From: Flavobacterium bizetiae
GTDB lineage: Bacteria; Bacteroidota; Bacteroidia; Flavobacteriales; Flavobacteriaceae
Direction of reading: 5' to 3'
Assembly: GCF_902804475.1 (NCBI RefSeq)
Contig: NZ_CADCSU010000064.1
Location: 1 to 40,068, forward strand
DNA length: 40,068 nucleotides
Positions 22,314 through 32,976 of the stretch are shown here, piece by piece. The position numbers were made by a program, and so were the translations under genes. The notes below the pieces were generated by a model. It saw only the letters and a list, made by a program, of their open reading frames with translations, was not told where the DNA came from and did no database searches. Each line of letters opens with the position of its first letter. The first letter of the stretch is position 1.

Positions 22314-25300
22314 TTATGAATTATCCTTTTTCTGAATAATATTCAATTCCTTATTAAACGAATTTCTATATTTTTTGATATACTCTGAAGGTTTCATTCC
22401 AAATAATTTCACGAATTGTTGACGGAAATAACGCTGATCTTCTATACCCACCTGAGGCCCCACCTGCGCAATGTTTATATTTTCGGTAAGCATGATTACT
22501 GCAGCTCTTCGGATTCTGATAGATCGAATAAAAACATTTACGGTTTGTCCTGAAATTGCTTTAATCTTTTTGTAGAGACTTGAATGACTCATACCCATTG
22601 CAGCCGAAAAAGTCTTTAGATTAAAGTCGTTATTTTCGAGATTGGCTTCTATAATTTCGATGCATTTGTCAAGAAATTCTTTGTATTCAGTAGGAACTTT
22701 ATTTACATTTTCGCGAAGCGTGATACTGTCTAAGAAATACTTGCGCAATTGTCCTCTGTTTCGAAGAACAGAATCTACGCGTGCCAGAAGTATATCACTG
22801 TCAAAAGGTTTGGTAACATAATCATCAGCGCCTTCTGTAATACTTTGTAAATGAATGTCGTTGCTGGTTGTAGCGGTAAGAAGTATCACCGGAATATGGC
22901 TTAAATCATCATTCTGTTTGATTTTTTTGCATAAATCCAAACCGTTCATGCCTTCCATAGAAATATCGCTCAGTACAATATCCGGCATGTGTTTTTCTAC
23001 AAGTTTCAATCCTTCAAGACCATTTGCTGCCGAATAAACAATATAGTTTTTGGTAAAAAGTTGTACGAGATAATGGTTCATTTCAGGATTATCTTCTACA
23101 ATTAACAGTACTTTTTTTGTACTGATTAATTCGTCCTGTAGATTTTCCGGTTGAGATGATTGAATTTCTTTTTCATATGAATTTTGATGATCAGCTGGCA
23201 TTCCTTCTAGAAGTTCGCCAACAAGCGGAGACATATGAGAATGATCCTCGTTGATGTTCATTTCTGCAAAATGACTATTTCCTTTTAGAATTGTAATAAT
23301 AAACGAAGTGCCTTCTCCCACTTTACTTTTGCATTGTATTTCGCCATGATGTTTATTCACGAAATATTTGGCAACATAAAGACCTATTCCAAAACCATTG
23401 CTGGCTTTAGACTGACTTTGCTTGAATTTTTCGAAAATAGTGTCTATTTCATTTTCATTGATTCCGGTCCCAGTATCCGATATAATGATCGAAACATCGG
23501 CAAGATTCTCGATGATCTCAATAGTTATCGATCCATTATTAGGAGTAAATTTGAAAGCATTTGAGATCAAATTGAATAGCGTAATCTCTAATTTTTCATA
23601 ATCGCCATAGATTTCAGTTGCTGTGTTTTCTTCAATCAATTGATAATTTAGACTTTTTACAGACGCCATTTGGGTAAAGCTTTCATAGATTTCACGACAA
23701 AGCGAGTTTAAATTAATCTTCGAAATTTTGAGTTCATCAAGATCTGTTTCGGCTTTTCTAAACAATAATAACTGATCCGTAAGACTCAATAATCGTTTCG
23801 CATTTTTATAGGCAAGATTGAGGTCAAGATCGTCTTCAGAACGATTTTTTCTTTCAATTACACTTTTAAGCGGATTTATAATTAAGGATAAAGGAGTTCG
23901 CAATTCATGCGCGATATACGTAAACATCGAAAACTGTTTTTCGGCATGTTCCTTATCTTTTTTATGCTCCATTCGGGCAAGTTTTATTTCGTAGCGAAGT
24001 CTTTCCTTGTTTTTATGATAACCTACATACGCATATATAGCAGCGATTGCAGCGATGAGATAAAAGGTATAAGCCCACCATGTTCTGTACCAGGGCGGAA
24101 GAATTTTTACCGTTGCCAGCGTTACTTCATTGGTCCAATTTCCAAAAATATCGGTTGTTTTTACTTTAAAAGCATAAGTACCTTCGGTCAATCTCGAGTA
24201 ATTTGCCCTATTATCCTTTGAGGTATAATTCCAGTCTTTGTCCCAGCCGTCGAGAAAGTAAGCAGTATTTATTTTTTCAGAATTGACGTAATCAAGATAA
24301 ACAAAATCAAAACTTAATGCCGATTTTTCGTAAGGAAGCTCGACATCGCTTATCATTTCGAGTTTTTTTCCGGTTACATACGGACTGTCTAATTTGAGTG
24401 GCTGATTGTTTACCAGCAAATCATTCAATAAAAATTTACCTGTATTTTTCTTGTCTTTTATATTCTCTGGATCAAAAACATTGAATCCGTTTATACCTCC
24501 AAAAATAATTTCTCCTGTCGAAAGTTTCGTACCCGCATTCCAGCTAAACTGATTGCCTTGTAATCCATCAGCAACTCCAAAGTTTCTAAAAGTATGATTT
24601 TTAGGATTCAATCTGGAGATTCCGTGATACGTACTCATCCACAGATTCCCTTTTTTATCTTCTAAAAGTCGAAGTATGGTATTACTAGGGAGCCCGTTTT
24701 GAGTGGTGTATTTTGTGTAAGTTTTTGTTTTTCTGTTGAATAAAAGCAAACCGCCTTCTACAGTACCTATCCAAAGATTTTTATCCTGATCTTCGGTTAT
24801 ACATCTTATTGTGTATTCAGAATGATAAGTTTTTACTTTTTTTGTTTTAGGTTCTATTTCAAAAAAAGAATTGAATGTTCCGCCCCAGATTTTCCCATCT
24901 TTGGTTTCATAGAGGCAAGTAACATCGCGCAAAGTATTACTGTAACAGACGAATTTGTTTTGTTTTCTATCAAATTGATATAAGGCGCCTGAGTTTGTTA
25001 TGGCGAGCCACAGCGTATTTTTTGAGTCTAAAAATAATAGCCAGGATTCCTGTTCTGCCTTTTTAGTAAATTGATTATAAATCGAAAAATTCTGAATTGC
25101 TTTTGAATTTGGATCGATTCGGCAAACTCCGCCTTTCCACATCGCCACCCAAATGGCATTATCAGAATCCTTAACAATGCTGGTAACGAAATTACTTTGC
25201 AGTTTTTTTCCGCCTGACGATGTTGTAGAGTAAACATCGTACGTATTTTGTTTTCTGTTCCAATATCGCATTCCGGCACCATCGGTACCAATCCAAATAT

Positions 25301-26384
25301 TTTTCTTTTCGTCTTCGCAGAAAGAAAGCAGGAAGTTTGCGGCAGGATCTTCATCTTCTTTATTGGTCAGCGGATCTTTGCTTTTAAAATGATTAAAGTA
25401 AAGCGGTTTTTTCCCCATCATACTCACACCGCCACGCAGCGTTCCGAACCACATTTCTCCGTTTTTACTTTCGAATATATCATAAAGAGATTTACTGTTC
25501 AATAACGAAACAGGACCGCTTGCTTTATATAAAACAGGAGTAGACTGATTTTTTGTAATAGTAAAAAGACCCGCGCCGTCAGTAGCAATCCAGAGTCTGT
25601 TGTCTTGCTGATAAAAATCGCGTACTACGGTTTTTTCCTGAAAGTAATTTTTAGAATAAGTGTTGAGTTTTGCATCGTATAAATAAGCCCCTTCATCAGA
25701 GCCAACCCATAAACCTTTATCTGTCAGTTTTATACAATTTGAACCTGTAATTGTATTGTTAAGGAGCGTTAGTTTTTTTGATTTAAGATCATATTTACAA
25801 AGACCTGAACCGGTCACGAAAACATAAAATATTTTTTTGCTTGCATCATAAGATATTGATCTTGCGATATAATTTAATTTTCCGTTAAAAGGAATTGCTG
25901 TTCCGGTTTGCTCGCCTTCTTTATAAGCCACGATCATCTCTTTTGTGGCAACGAGAATTATATTTTCGGCATGTACTGCAATGATCTCATACGCCGTAAT
26001 TTTTAAAGGCTTAGGTTTTTTATCAAGTCCAATATATTTTAATGGAGTAAAAGAGGAGCGTTCTGCATTAAAAACAACCGGACCTGCTGTTGTTCCTATC
26101 CATAAATTATTTTTATAATCACCTTCAATACAGCTAATAGCATTTCCCTGAATAGAATTAGGATCCGTATGAATATGTCGGTAAATTTTAAAATCATTTC
26201 CATCATATCGGTTAAGTCCGTCAAAAGTTCCAAACCACATATAGCCATTCTGATCCTGATATATGGTCGCAACAGAATTATTAGAAAGTCCCGACGCAAT
26301 ATCAAGATGTCTTATTGGGTAATTCTGTGCAAATGCACTGATATAAAGAAGGCTAATAACAAGAAAGGATTTTATCTTATTCAT
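22314..26384 (-). CDS. Hybrid two-component system sensor/regulator (HTCS) of the galactan locus
   Basis: 1356 residues, the usual size of Bacteroidota HTCS proteins. Order: signal peptide (1-20); two-component propeller repeats (about 25-660, many WIGT/WFGT-type blades such as GYMWFGTFDGLNRYD); Y_Y_Y domain (about 690-760); membrane segment 769-789; HisKA with phospho-acceptor His826 in IAHELRTPLSL; HATPase (NLISNAFKFTPN, DTGTGINENE, GFGIGLYVAKYF); receiver with phospho-acceptor Asp1140 in VLSDISMEGMNG; AraC-type DNA-binding domain (about 1245-1345, MGMSHSSLYKKIKAI, PSEYIKKYR). One protein thus senses an oligosaccharide in the periplasm and binds DNA. It is divergent from susC across a 920-base gap, so it should control the SusCD-GH53-GH2 genes. 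Confidence 0.95.
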   Translation of the reverse strand: MNKIKSFLVISLLYISAFAQNYPIRHLDIASGLSNNSVATIYQDQNGYMWFGTFDGLNRYDGNDFKIYRHIHTDPNSIQGNAISCIEGDYKNNLWIGTTAGPVVFNAERSSFTPLKYIGLDKKPKPLKITAYEIIAVHAENIILVATKEMIVAYKEGEQTGTAIPFNGKLNYIARSISYDASKKIFYVFVTGSGLCKYDLKSKKLTLLNNTITGSNCIKLTDKGLWVGSDEGAYLYDAKLNTYSKNYFQEKTVVRDFYQQDNRLWIATDGAGLFTITKNQSTPVLYKASGPVSLLNSKSLYDIFESKNGEMWFGTLRGGVSMMGKKPLYFNHFKSKDPLTNKEDEDPAANFLLSFCEDEKKNIWIGTDGAGMRYWNRKQNTYDVYSTTSSGGKKLQSNFVTSIVKDSDNAIWVAMWKGGVCRIDPNSKAIQNFSIYNQFTKKAEQESWLLFLDSKNTLWLAITNSGALYQFDRKQNKFVCYSNTLRDVTCLYETKDGKIWGGTFNSFFEIEPKTKKVKTYHSEYTIRCITEDQDKNLWIGTVEGGLLLFNRKTKTYTKYTTQNGLPSNTILRLLEDKKGNLWMSTYHGISRLNPKNHTFRNFGVADGLQGNQFSWNAGTKLSTGEIIFGGINGFNVFDPENIKDKKNTGKFLLNDLLVNNQPLKLDSPYVTGKKLEMISDVELPYEKSALSFDFVYLDYVNSEKINTAYFLDGWDKDWNYTSKDNRANYSRLTEGTYAFKVKTTDIFGNWTNEVTLATVKILPPWYRTWWAYTFYLIAAIAAIYAYVGYHKNKERLRYEIKLARMEHKKDKEHAEKQFSMFTYIAHELRTPLSLIINPLKSVIERKNRSEDDLDLNLAYKNAKRLLSLTDQLLLFRKAETDLDELKISKINLNSLCREIYESFTQMASVKSLNYQLIEENTATEIYGDYEKLEITLFNLISNAFKFTPNNGSITIEIIENLADVSIIISDTGTGINENEIDTIFEKFKQSQSKASNGFGIGLYVAKYFVNKHHGEIQCKSKVGEGTSFIITILKGNSHFAEMNINEDHSHMSPLVGELLEGMPADHQNSYEKEIQSSQPENLQDELISTKKVLLIVEDNPEMNHYLVQLFTKNYIVYSAANGLEGLKLVEKHMPDIVLSDISMEGMNGLDLCKKIKQNDDLSHIPVILLTATTSNDIHLQSITEGADDYVTKPFDSDILLARVDSVLRNRGQLRKYFLDSITLRENVNKVPTEYKEFLDKCIEIIEANLENNDFNLKTFSAAMGMSHSSLYKKIKAISGQTVNVFIRSIRIRRAAVIMLTENINIAQVGPQVGIEDQRYFRQQFVKLFGMKPSEYIKKYRNSFNKELNIIQKKDNS

Positions 26385-26635
26385 AGAATTTTTTTTAAAA
26401 AGCTTGTTGCTCTTTGATATACGAAAATTACAAGGAATGTGATCTGAAAGCGGAATCAGTTTTTTATATGAATATATGTAAAATCTGTATAGGTTGCGAA
26501 ATTAACGTATTTATTATAAATGTGTAATAATAACATTTGTTTTTTAGACTATTGTTGAATGTGTTTTCTAAAATGATTGATTAAAGTTATAAGATTCTTT
26601 CAGGTGAATTTTTAGAAAAGCAGCGACTAATAATT

Positions 26636-26772
26636 AAACACATAGAAACATAGGTTTAAATGTGTAGAAAAGAATATAAAAAACAAACCAGTTTCTTCAC
26701 ACATAGGCATACTTGTTAAATGCTAGTGAAACGCCTTTTATAAGTTTATCAAATCTATATTTCTATGTGTTT
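26636..26772. repeat. Inverted repeat with AAACACATAGAAACATAG arm
   Basis: Arm 26636-26653 pairs with 26755-26772 with one mismatch. Inside lies ATGCTAGTGAAACGCCTTTTA (26720-26740), a near copy of the stretch at about 7358. Non-coding. Confidence 0.7.
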
Positions 26773-27070
26773 AAAATCATAAATACATAGGTTATTAAAT
26801 ATATTATTTTGATAGTCAATTATTCCTATTATCATTTTTTTTAAAGTAAAAAAATAGAGAATATGTTATTTTGAAGTGTTGTGTGTACACTTTTACGAAA
26901 TTGTCCCCTTTTATAAATGAATTTTTCCCTGTCTTAATATCCCGCTCTGTACTTAATTTGCAGGATCAGTTGATAAGCTACAACGTTTGAGTAGTGATGC
27001 TTTATTTTTTTTTAAAATAAGTCAACTAAAAACCAACTAACCAATTATCGTAACCAAAAACAATTTAAAC

Positions 27071-27136
27071 ATGACCAACATTCTAATTAAAATTTCCCCG
27101 GAGAAATCTTTCCTTATTCTAACAAAAGGAGAGTAA
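27071..27136 (+). CDS. Possible 21-residue leader peptide upstream of susC
   Basis: ATG at 27071 opens MTNILIKISPEKSFLILTKGE and stops at TAA, 168 bases before the susC ATG. It is preceded by TAACCAAAAACAATTTAAAC, A-rich like the sequence before susC itself. It could be a translated leader or chance; no homology is known to me. Confidence 0.35.
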   Translation: MTNILIKISPEKSFLILTKGE

Positions 27137-27304
27137 ACTTTATTTTCAAAAAGCGGTTTATAATCTTAAGAAACAATTGCTGTAAAAACACTTATACAAA
27201 AGAAAATACCCTTTGTTTCTTTTTTAAAGTTATAGCCCTGCAATTATTTGTAACCAACAATCATTAACAAAAACTAACTTAAACCAACCCAATTTTAAAA
27301 AAGT

Positions 27305-30247
27305 ATGAAAAGAATTAAAACCAAATTTTTGCTTTTATTACTCTTACTTCCTTTTTGTGTTTTTGCTCAGAACACAATTGGCGGCGTAGTCTTAGAAAAG
27401 TCTACCAAGCAGCCCATACCGGGAGTAAACATAAAAGTATCTGGAGCAAATATCAGTACCACGACTGATTTTGACGGGAAATTTCAATTATCAGGAGTAA
27501 AAGCCGATAATAAAATTACATTTTCTTATACCGGTTATAGCAATCAGACTATCGCGATTGCCGGACAGAAAAATATCACGGTATATCTTGAAGAAGACAC
27601 GAACTTACTAAAAGAAGTAGTGGTTCAGGTAGGTTACGGAAGCGTTAAAAAGAAAGACGCTACGGGATCTGTTACAGCGCTTACTACAAAAGATTTTAAT
27701 AAAGGAAATAATATTACAACCGAAAACTTACTTAACGGAAGAGTAGCAGGTTTAACAGTAAACTCAACTGGTGCTCCGGGTTCTAGTTCTCAAATTAGAA
27801 TTCGAGGCGGAAGTTCACTTTTTGCCAGTAATGATCCGCTTATTGTTATTGACGGATTGCCTTTGGATAACAGTACCAATGTAGGAGCTTCTTCATTTTT
27901 AGCTTCATTAAATCCTGCAACTGTTGAATCGATTACGGTTTTAAAAGATGCTTCGGCTTCAGCCATTTATGGTTCTCGTGCTTCAAATGGTGTAATTATC
28001 ATTACAACTAAAAAAGGAAGCAAAACATTATCTGTAGATTACAATGTGCAATATGCTGCCGGAACTTTGACCAAAACGGTTGATGTTTTTAGTGCAGATG
28101 AATTTAGAAGCGTTATTGCCGACAGAAGAAGTGATGATCTGGATAAATTAGGAACTGCAAATACAGATTGGCAAAGAGCAATTTATAGAAATACAGGAAC
28201 AGTAGATCAGAGTTTGGCTGTTAGAGGAAGTTTATTCAACATTATCCCGACAAGTTTAACTTTAGGAAATACAGATCAGCAAGGTTTACGGCTGACGAAT
28301 GAGTTTAAAAGAAACACGGTTGGTTTGGTAATGAATCCAACTTTCTTAGACAATCATTTAAAATTGAGACTTTCTGCGAATTATACCAACGAAAAAAACA
28401 GATTTACAGATGCTGTTGAAGGTGCAGCTATTGGTTTCGACCCAACTCAGCCTATAAAAGTTGATGGTGCGCCTTACGGAGGATATTTTGAATATACTAC
28501 CGGTAAAGATTCAAACGGAAATTATCCTTTAGTATCTACGGCGGCAAGAAACCCGGTTTCGCAATTGTTGAATACCAATGACAGGGGAAAGAATGACAGG
28601 TTTTTCGGGAATTTTGAAATTGATTATAAATTCCATTTTTTACCTGCTTTAAGAGCCGTTGTAAATGTTGGTTTCGATGAATCGAATGGAGAAAGAAGAA
28701 GATTGGTTGGTGCTGATGCAGGTTCTGCTCCGTCAAACAATAATATTCCGTATGGTACAGATGAATATACCGAAGCAACCAGAAGAAATAAATTATTAGA
28801 TACTTATTTGGTATACAATAAAACCTTTAAATCATTGAATTTTGAAGCTACAGCGGGTTATTCGTATCAGAAATTTCAAAGTTCAAAATTTGAAACGGGT
28901 AATATTTTAAATCCTGATTTGCCATCGACATTTCCTGAAACGACTTTAGATACAGATGTTGTTTTATTAGGATTCTTTGCCAGAACAAACTTAAACTTCA
29001 GAGACAAATATTTATTGACACTATCGTACAGAAGAGACGGTTCTTCGAGATTTGAAGAAGCAAACCGTTGGGGGAATTTCCCATCTGTAGCATTTGCATG
29101 GAAAATTAAAGAAGATTTCTTTAAAGAAAGCACCGTATTATCAGACTTAAAACTAAGATTAAGTTACGGTATTACAGGACAGCAGGATATTCCTGAACCA
29201 AACGGATATCTTCAGAAATACCAAATTGGCGGAGGAAATTCAGAATATTATTTTGGTTCAAGTCCGGTTCCGGTGGCACTTCCTTCAAAAAGAACAAACA
29301 ACTTAAAATGGGAAGAAACCTTTTCTTATAATGCAGGGCTTGACTTTGGTTTTTTAAACAATCGTTTATCAGCAGGACTTGATGTTTACTATAAAGAATC
29401 TAAAGATTTGTTGGTAAACGCAGCAATATCTGACGGAAGTAATTTCTCTAACCGTGTGTATCAAAACGTGGGTAGCTTTACGACAAAAGGAGTTGAGTTT
29501 ACGATTAATGCCAATGCGGTTAAAACAGAGAATTTTAACTGGAATATGAACTTTAATATTGCCAAATTCGAAAGAAGAATTAAAAATCTGGTAAACGGAA
29601 CGGATATCTTTTTAGGAGACAATATTGCAGGAACAGGAACTCCGGGACAAATTTTCAGAGAAGGATACACGCCATATTCTTTCTATGTATACAAACAATT
29701 GTACAACAACGAAGGAAAACCAATTGATGGTGCTTTTGCAGATTTAAACGGAGACAATATCAAAAACGATTCGGATAAATACATTTATAACAATCCTGAT
29801 CCTGATTTTACTTTAGGATTTGCTTCTAATATGAATTATAAAAAGTTTGACTTTTCATTCAATTTAAGAGCAAGTATTGGTAACCGAATTTTTAATGCTG
29901 TAGATGCGAGCAGAGCGCAATATGATGCGATGGAAAACGGAGGTGTTTTAAGTAATATTCCTTCTCAGGTTTTAGAGACTAATTTTCAGACTACTTCAAA
30001 TGTAGTGTTATCAGATCTTTATATCGAGAATGCTTCTTTCCTTAAAATGGATAACATCACTTTAGGATATACGCTGAATAACTGGTTAAACAGTAAAGCT
30101 TCCTTAAGATTGTCAACCGGAGTTCAGAACGTTTTTGTAATTACAAAATACAGTGGTTTAGATCCTGAAATTACAAACAACGGGGTAGACAAAACGATTT
30201 ATCCAAGACAACGATCAGTATTATTTGGTCTTAATCTTAAATTTTAA
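27305..30247 (+). CDS. susC: SusC/RagA-family TonB-linked outer-membrane transporter
   Basis: 980 residues. Signal peptide (MKRIKTKFLLLLLLLPFCVFAQ), then a carboxypeptidase-regulatory-like domain (about 25-100, GGVVLEKSTKQPIPGVNIKV, DFDGKFQLSG). The plug (about 110-225) includes the SusC signature GYGSVKKKDATGSV and NGVIIITTKKGSK, with IRIRGGSSLFASNDPLIVIDG between. A 22-strand barrel is expected, ending in FGLNLKF. There is no STN domain, so it does not signal through FecR. It imports oligosaccharides with the SusD lid encoded next. The galactan substrate is inferred from the GH53 and GH2 genes downstream. Confidence 0.96.
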   Translation: MKRIKTKFLLLLLLLPFCVFAQNTIGGVVLEKSTKQPIPGVNIKVSGANISTTTDFDGKFQLSGVKADNKITFSYTGYSNQTIAIAGQKNITVYLEEDTNLLKEVVVQVGYGSVKKKDATGSVTALTTKDFNKGNNITTENLLNGRVAGLTVNSTGAPGSSSQIRIRGGSSLFASNDPLIVIDGLPLDNSTNVGASSFLASLNPATVESITVLKDASASAIYGSRASNGVIIITTKKGSKTLSVDYNVQYAAGTLTKTVDVFSADEFRSVIADRRSDDLDKLGTANTDWQRAIYRNTGTVDQSLAVRGSLFNIIPTSLTLGNTDQQGLRLTNEFKRNTVGLVMNPTFLDNHLKLRLSANYTNEKNRFTDAVEGAAIGFDPTQPIKVDGAPYGGYFEYTTGKDSNGNYPLVSTAARNPVSQLLNTNDRGKNDRFFGNFEIDYKFHFLPALRAVVNVGFDESNGERRRLVGADAGSAPSNNNIPYGTDEYTEATRRNKLLDTYLVYNKTFKSLNFEATAGYSYQKFQSSKFETGNILNPDLPSTFPETTLDTDVVLLGFFARTNLNFRDKYLLTLSYRRDGSSRFEEANRWGNFPSVAFAWKIKEDFFKESTVLSDLKLRLSYGITGQQDIPEPNGYLQKYQIGGGNSEYYFGSSPVPVALPSKRTNNLKWEETFSYNAGLDFGFLNNRLSAGLDVYYKESKDLLVNAAISDGSNFSNRVYQNVGSFTTKGVEFTINANAVKTENFNWNMNFNIAKFERRIKNLVNGTDIFLGDNIAGTGTPGQIFREGYTPYSFYVYKQLYNNEGKPIDGAFADLNGDNIKNDSDKYIYNNPDPDFTLGFASNMNYKKFDFSFNLRASIGNRIFNAVDASRAQYDAMENGGVLSNIPSQVLETNFQTTSNVVLSDLYIENASFLKMDNITLGYTLNNWLNSKASLRLSTGVQNVFVITKYSGLDPEITNNGVDKTIYPRQRSVLFGLNLKF

Positions 30248-30257
30248 TACAGCAATC

Positions 30258-31865
30258 ATGAAAAAATATATAGTAACAACCATAATAGCATTGACTGTAA
30301 TTTTTCAGTCGTGTACAGATGATTTAAATGTTGTATCGAAAGATGATGACGTGCTTTCGTCTGATGTATTATTTTCTACGCCTGACGGATACAAAAAAGC
30401 ATTTGCCGGAGTGTACGGAAATCTGACTTTAACGGGAGTTTTAGGTCCAGATAATTCTTCGCTTGAAGGTGTAGATGCAGGAACAAGCCAGTTTACAAGA
30501 TGTTTATTGTACATGCAGGAATTAACGACAGACGAATTGGTTTGGAGTTATGAAAATGACGGAGGAACAGCTGAATTACAACGCAATATCTGGACAGCCG
30601 CAAATCCTGTTATTTTAGGAATGTTTAGCAGAACGATGGTTTCTGTATCGTATGCCAACGAGTTTTTACGTCAGAGTACACCGGAAAAATTAAGTTCAAG
30701 AGGAATTACAAATGCCACAACTTTGGCAGATATAGCACTTTATCGTCAGGAAGTTCGTGTTTTAAGAGCTTATGCGTATTATAACATGATGGATTTATTT
30801 GGAAAAGCGCCCATGTATACTGAAAATGATCCTGTAAACTTTACCGGACCAGAGTTTAACAGAAAGCAATTATTTGATTTTATAGAAAAAGAATTAAAAG
30901 CGGCTTTACCAGAATTAAAAGCAGCCAGAACGAATGAATACGGAAGATTAGACCAATCTATGGCACGCATGATTTTGGCTAAAATGTATTTGAATGCTCA
31001 GGTTTACATTCAGGCAGATCGTTTTAATGATTGTATTGCAATGTGTAACGAAATTATTGCAAGCGGTTACACGTTGAAACCAAAATATCTGGACAATTTT
31101 AAGGCAGATAATAATACTTCGCAGGAAATTATTTTCGGAATCCAGTCTGATGGAGCGGTGTCTCAAAACTGGGGCGCAACAACAGTTTTAACCAACGGAC
31201 AAATTGGTGCCTGGGAAAATAATGGTGCTGATTTTGGAGTTGGAGGCTGGACTGGAGCATTGAGAATCAGAAAAGAATTTGCTCAGAAATTTGATGGAGC
31301 GAAATTCATTCAGGATACCAGAAATACAATCGGAAAAGGAGTTGCGGGCGATCCTGCAAAACAAAGATCGATTGATATTGAAGATATTGGTGTAAAAACA
31401 CAAGGGTATATTTTATCTAAATTTTCGAATAAAACTTCGACAGGAGTGAGTGGTGTAAGTTCTACTTATGCCGATACTGATTTTCCTTTATTTAGATTGG
31501 CTGATGTTTATTTGATGTATGCAGAAGCGACTTTAAGAGGCGGAAACGGAACTACAGCTCAGGCATTAGAATATGTAAATGCTTTAAGACAAAGAGCCAA
31601 TAATAATTTGACTGTTGGAAACATTACTTTAAGTGAGTTAACGCTTGATTTTTTAATTGATGAAAGAGCACGCGAATTACACTGGGAAGCGCATAGAAGA
31701 CAAGATTTAATTCGTTTTGGAAAATATACCGGAGGCTCGTACAATTGGGCATGGAAAGGAAATTCTTCAAAAGGAATCTCTATTCCTTCTTACATGAGCG
31801 TTTTCCCTATTCCGGAAGGATCTTTGGGAGCCAACAGAAATTTAACTCAAAATACAGGTTACTAA
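30258..31865 (+). CDS. susD: SusD/RagB-family surface glycan-binding lipoprotein
   Basis: 535 residues from the ATG at 30258; the in-frame extension to 30225 overlaps the susC end and lacks a signal. Lipobox Cys19 (VIFQSC). Typical SusD features: RAYAYYNMMDLFGKAPMYTE, RMILAKMYLNAQVY (TPR-like helices), PLFRLADVYLMYAEATLRGG, and the C-terminal DERARELHWEAHRRQDLIRFG and YMSVFPIPEG. It forms the lid of the SusC channel on the cell surface and binds the glycan. It is ten bases from the susC stop. Confidence 0.96.
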   Translation: MKKYIVTTIIALTVIFQSCTDDLNVVSKDDDVLSSDVLFSTPDGYKKAFAGVYGNLTLTGVLGPDNSSLEGVDAGTSQFTRCLLYMQELTTDELVWSYENDGGTAELQRNIWTAANPVILGMFSRTMVSVSYANEFLRQSTPEKLSSRGITNATTLADIALYRQEVRVLRAYAYYNMMDLFGKAPMYTENDPVNFTGPEFNRKQLFDFIEKELKAALPELKAARTNEYGRLDQSMARMILAKMYLNAQVYIQADRFNDCIAMCNEIIASGYTLKPKYLDNFKADNNTSQEIIFGIQSDGAVSQNWGATTVLTNGQIGAWENNGADFGVGGWTGALRIRKEFAQKFDGAKFIQDTRNTIGKGVAGDPAKQRSIDIEDIGVKTQGYILSKFSNKTSTGVSGVSSTYADTDFPLFRLADVYLMYAEATLRGGNGTTAQALEYVNALRQRANNNLTVGNITLSELTLDFLIDERARELHWEAHRRQDLIRFGKYTGGSYNWAWKGNSSKGISIPSYMSVFPIPEGSLGANRNLTQNTGY

Positions 31866-31890
31866 TATTTTAACTTAAACGATACACAAA

Positions 31891-32958
31891 ATGAAACATA
31901 TATATCAAATATTTATAGCAGTAATACTACTTACAGGATTTTGGTCTTGTGAAAACGAAACGGATTTAATGATTTTAGAGCCGCAGGAAGCTGCTTTTTC
32001 GATTATAACTCCAGAAAGTGGTTCTTCTACAATTCTAAATAAAGATACGCCAAACAATACGGCATTGACCTTAAGCTGGGAAAAAGTGAATTACGGAAAC
32101 CCAACCATTATTACCTATACAGTACAATTTGCTGCAAGTAATACAGAGTTCGCTGCGCCGGTAGATATTAGCACTGCTACAACTACCCACGCTACTATTA
32201 CAGTAGCAGAACTAAATGCAAAAGCATTAGAACTTGGCCTTACAGCAAATGTTGAAGGAACAATTGATGTGAGAATTAAATCTACGGTAGGAACAACACT
32301 TTCAGAACCAAAATTTTCTACACCAATCACAATTGCATTAACTCCTTACAGAGGCGTTTTCCCTAAAGTTGATTTGTTTTTAGTTGGTCCGGGAACTGCG
32401 GCAGGATGGAGTGTAACAAGCAACAATATGCCTATTTACAGAGATCCAAAAGAAAATGCAAAACACTACTATACAGGTTTTTTCAATAAAGATGGATTTA
32501 AATTAATCGAGCAAATTGGTTTCTGGGCTCCGGCATACGGAACAAATGATGCTAAAGTACAATACAGAGCAACAGAAAGCGATACTGATCCGGGAGTTTT
32601 CCCAACGCCAGCGGCAGGTTATTACAGTTTTGAACTTAATCTTGAAGATTTAACATACAAAATCACACCTTATACAGGACCAATGACAACCTATGCAACA
32701 ATTGGTTTAACAGGATCTGTATTAACAGGAAACGATGCAGGATGGGATACAGAAGTTCCTTTAGTAAAATCAGCTTTTGATGGTCACATCTGGAAAGTTA
32801 CTCAAACGCTAAAAGCGGGAAAAATGAAATTTAAAGCTAATGGTGCGTGGGATGTAAGCTGGGGAGATAATGGTGGAGACATCATTGTTGAGGCCGGAAA
32901 ATATGAAATATGGTTCAATGACTTAGACGGTCGTTATATGTTTATTCCAACTCTATAA
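31891..32958 (+). CDS. SusE-like surface glycan-binding lipoprotein
   Basis: 355 residues. Lipobox Cys20 (GFWSC). The N-terminal SusE domain has FSIITPESGSSTILNKDTPN, then ALTLSWEKVNYGNPTIITYT, an Ig-like fold that spaces the binding modules from the membrane. Two C-terminal beta modules follow: one with LFLVGPGTAAGWSVTSNNMP and GYYSFELNLEDLTYKI, the other with IGLTGSVLTGNDAGWDTEVP and GKYEIWFNDLDGRYMF, repeats typical of SusE/SusF. It binds polysaccharide at the cell surface and has no enzyme motif. It is 25 bases after susD and followed by a hairpin. Confidence 0.9.
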   Translation: MKHIYQIFIAVILLTGFWSCENETDLMILEPQEAAFSIITPESGSSTILNKDTPNNTALTLSWEKVNYGNPTIITYTVQFAASNTEFAAPVDISTATTTHATITVAELNAKALELGLTANVEGTIDVRIKSTVGTTLSEPKFSTPITIALTPYRGVFPKVDLFLVGPGTAAGWSVTSNNMPIYRDPKENAKHYYTGFFNKDGFKLIEQIGFWAPAYGTNDAKVQYRATESDTDPGVFPTPAAGYYSFELNLEDLTYKITPYTGPMTTYATIGLTGSVLTGNDAGWDTEVPLVKSAFDGHIWKVTQTLKAGKMKFKANGAWDVSWGDNGGDIIVEAGKYEIWFNDLDGRYMFIPTL

Positions 32959-32976
32959 TTGAATTAAAAAAATAAG

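Larger units (their letters stand above)
26385..27304. other. 920-base divergent regulatory gap between HTCS and susC
   Basis: It contains an inverted repeat (26636-26772), a possible 21-codon leader frame (27071-27136) and A/C-rich leader sequence with repeated AACCAA stretches (around 27020-27050 and 27250-27290). The HTCS binding site must lie here, but I could not point to it. TTAATTTG at 26953-26960 is one base off the TANNTTTG box and would give a leader of about 340 bases before susC; weak. Confidence 0.5.

Noticed and set aside
23334..24221. Plus-strand open frames within the HTCS gene
   Set aside because: They are antisense to conserved kinase domains, have no start context or family features, and are frame shadows.
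26385..27070. Riboswitch or defined HTCS operator upstream of susC
   Set aside because: No recognised riboswitch core and no convincing direct-repeat operator could be identified by eye.
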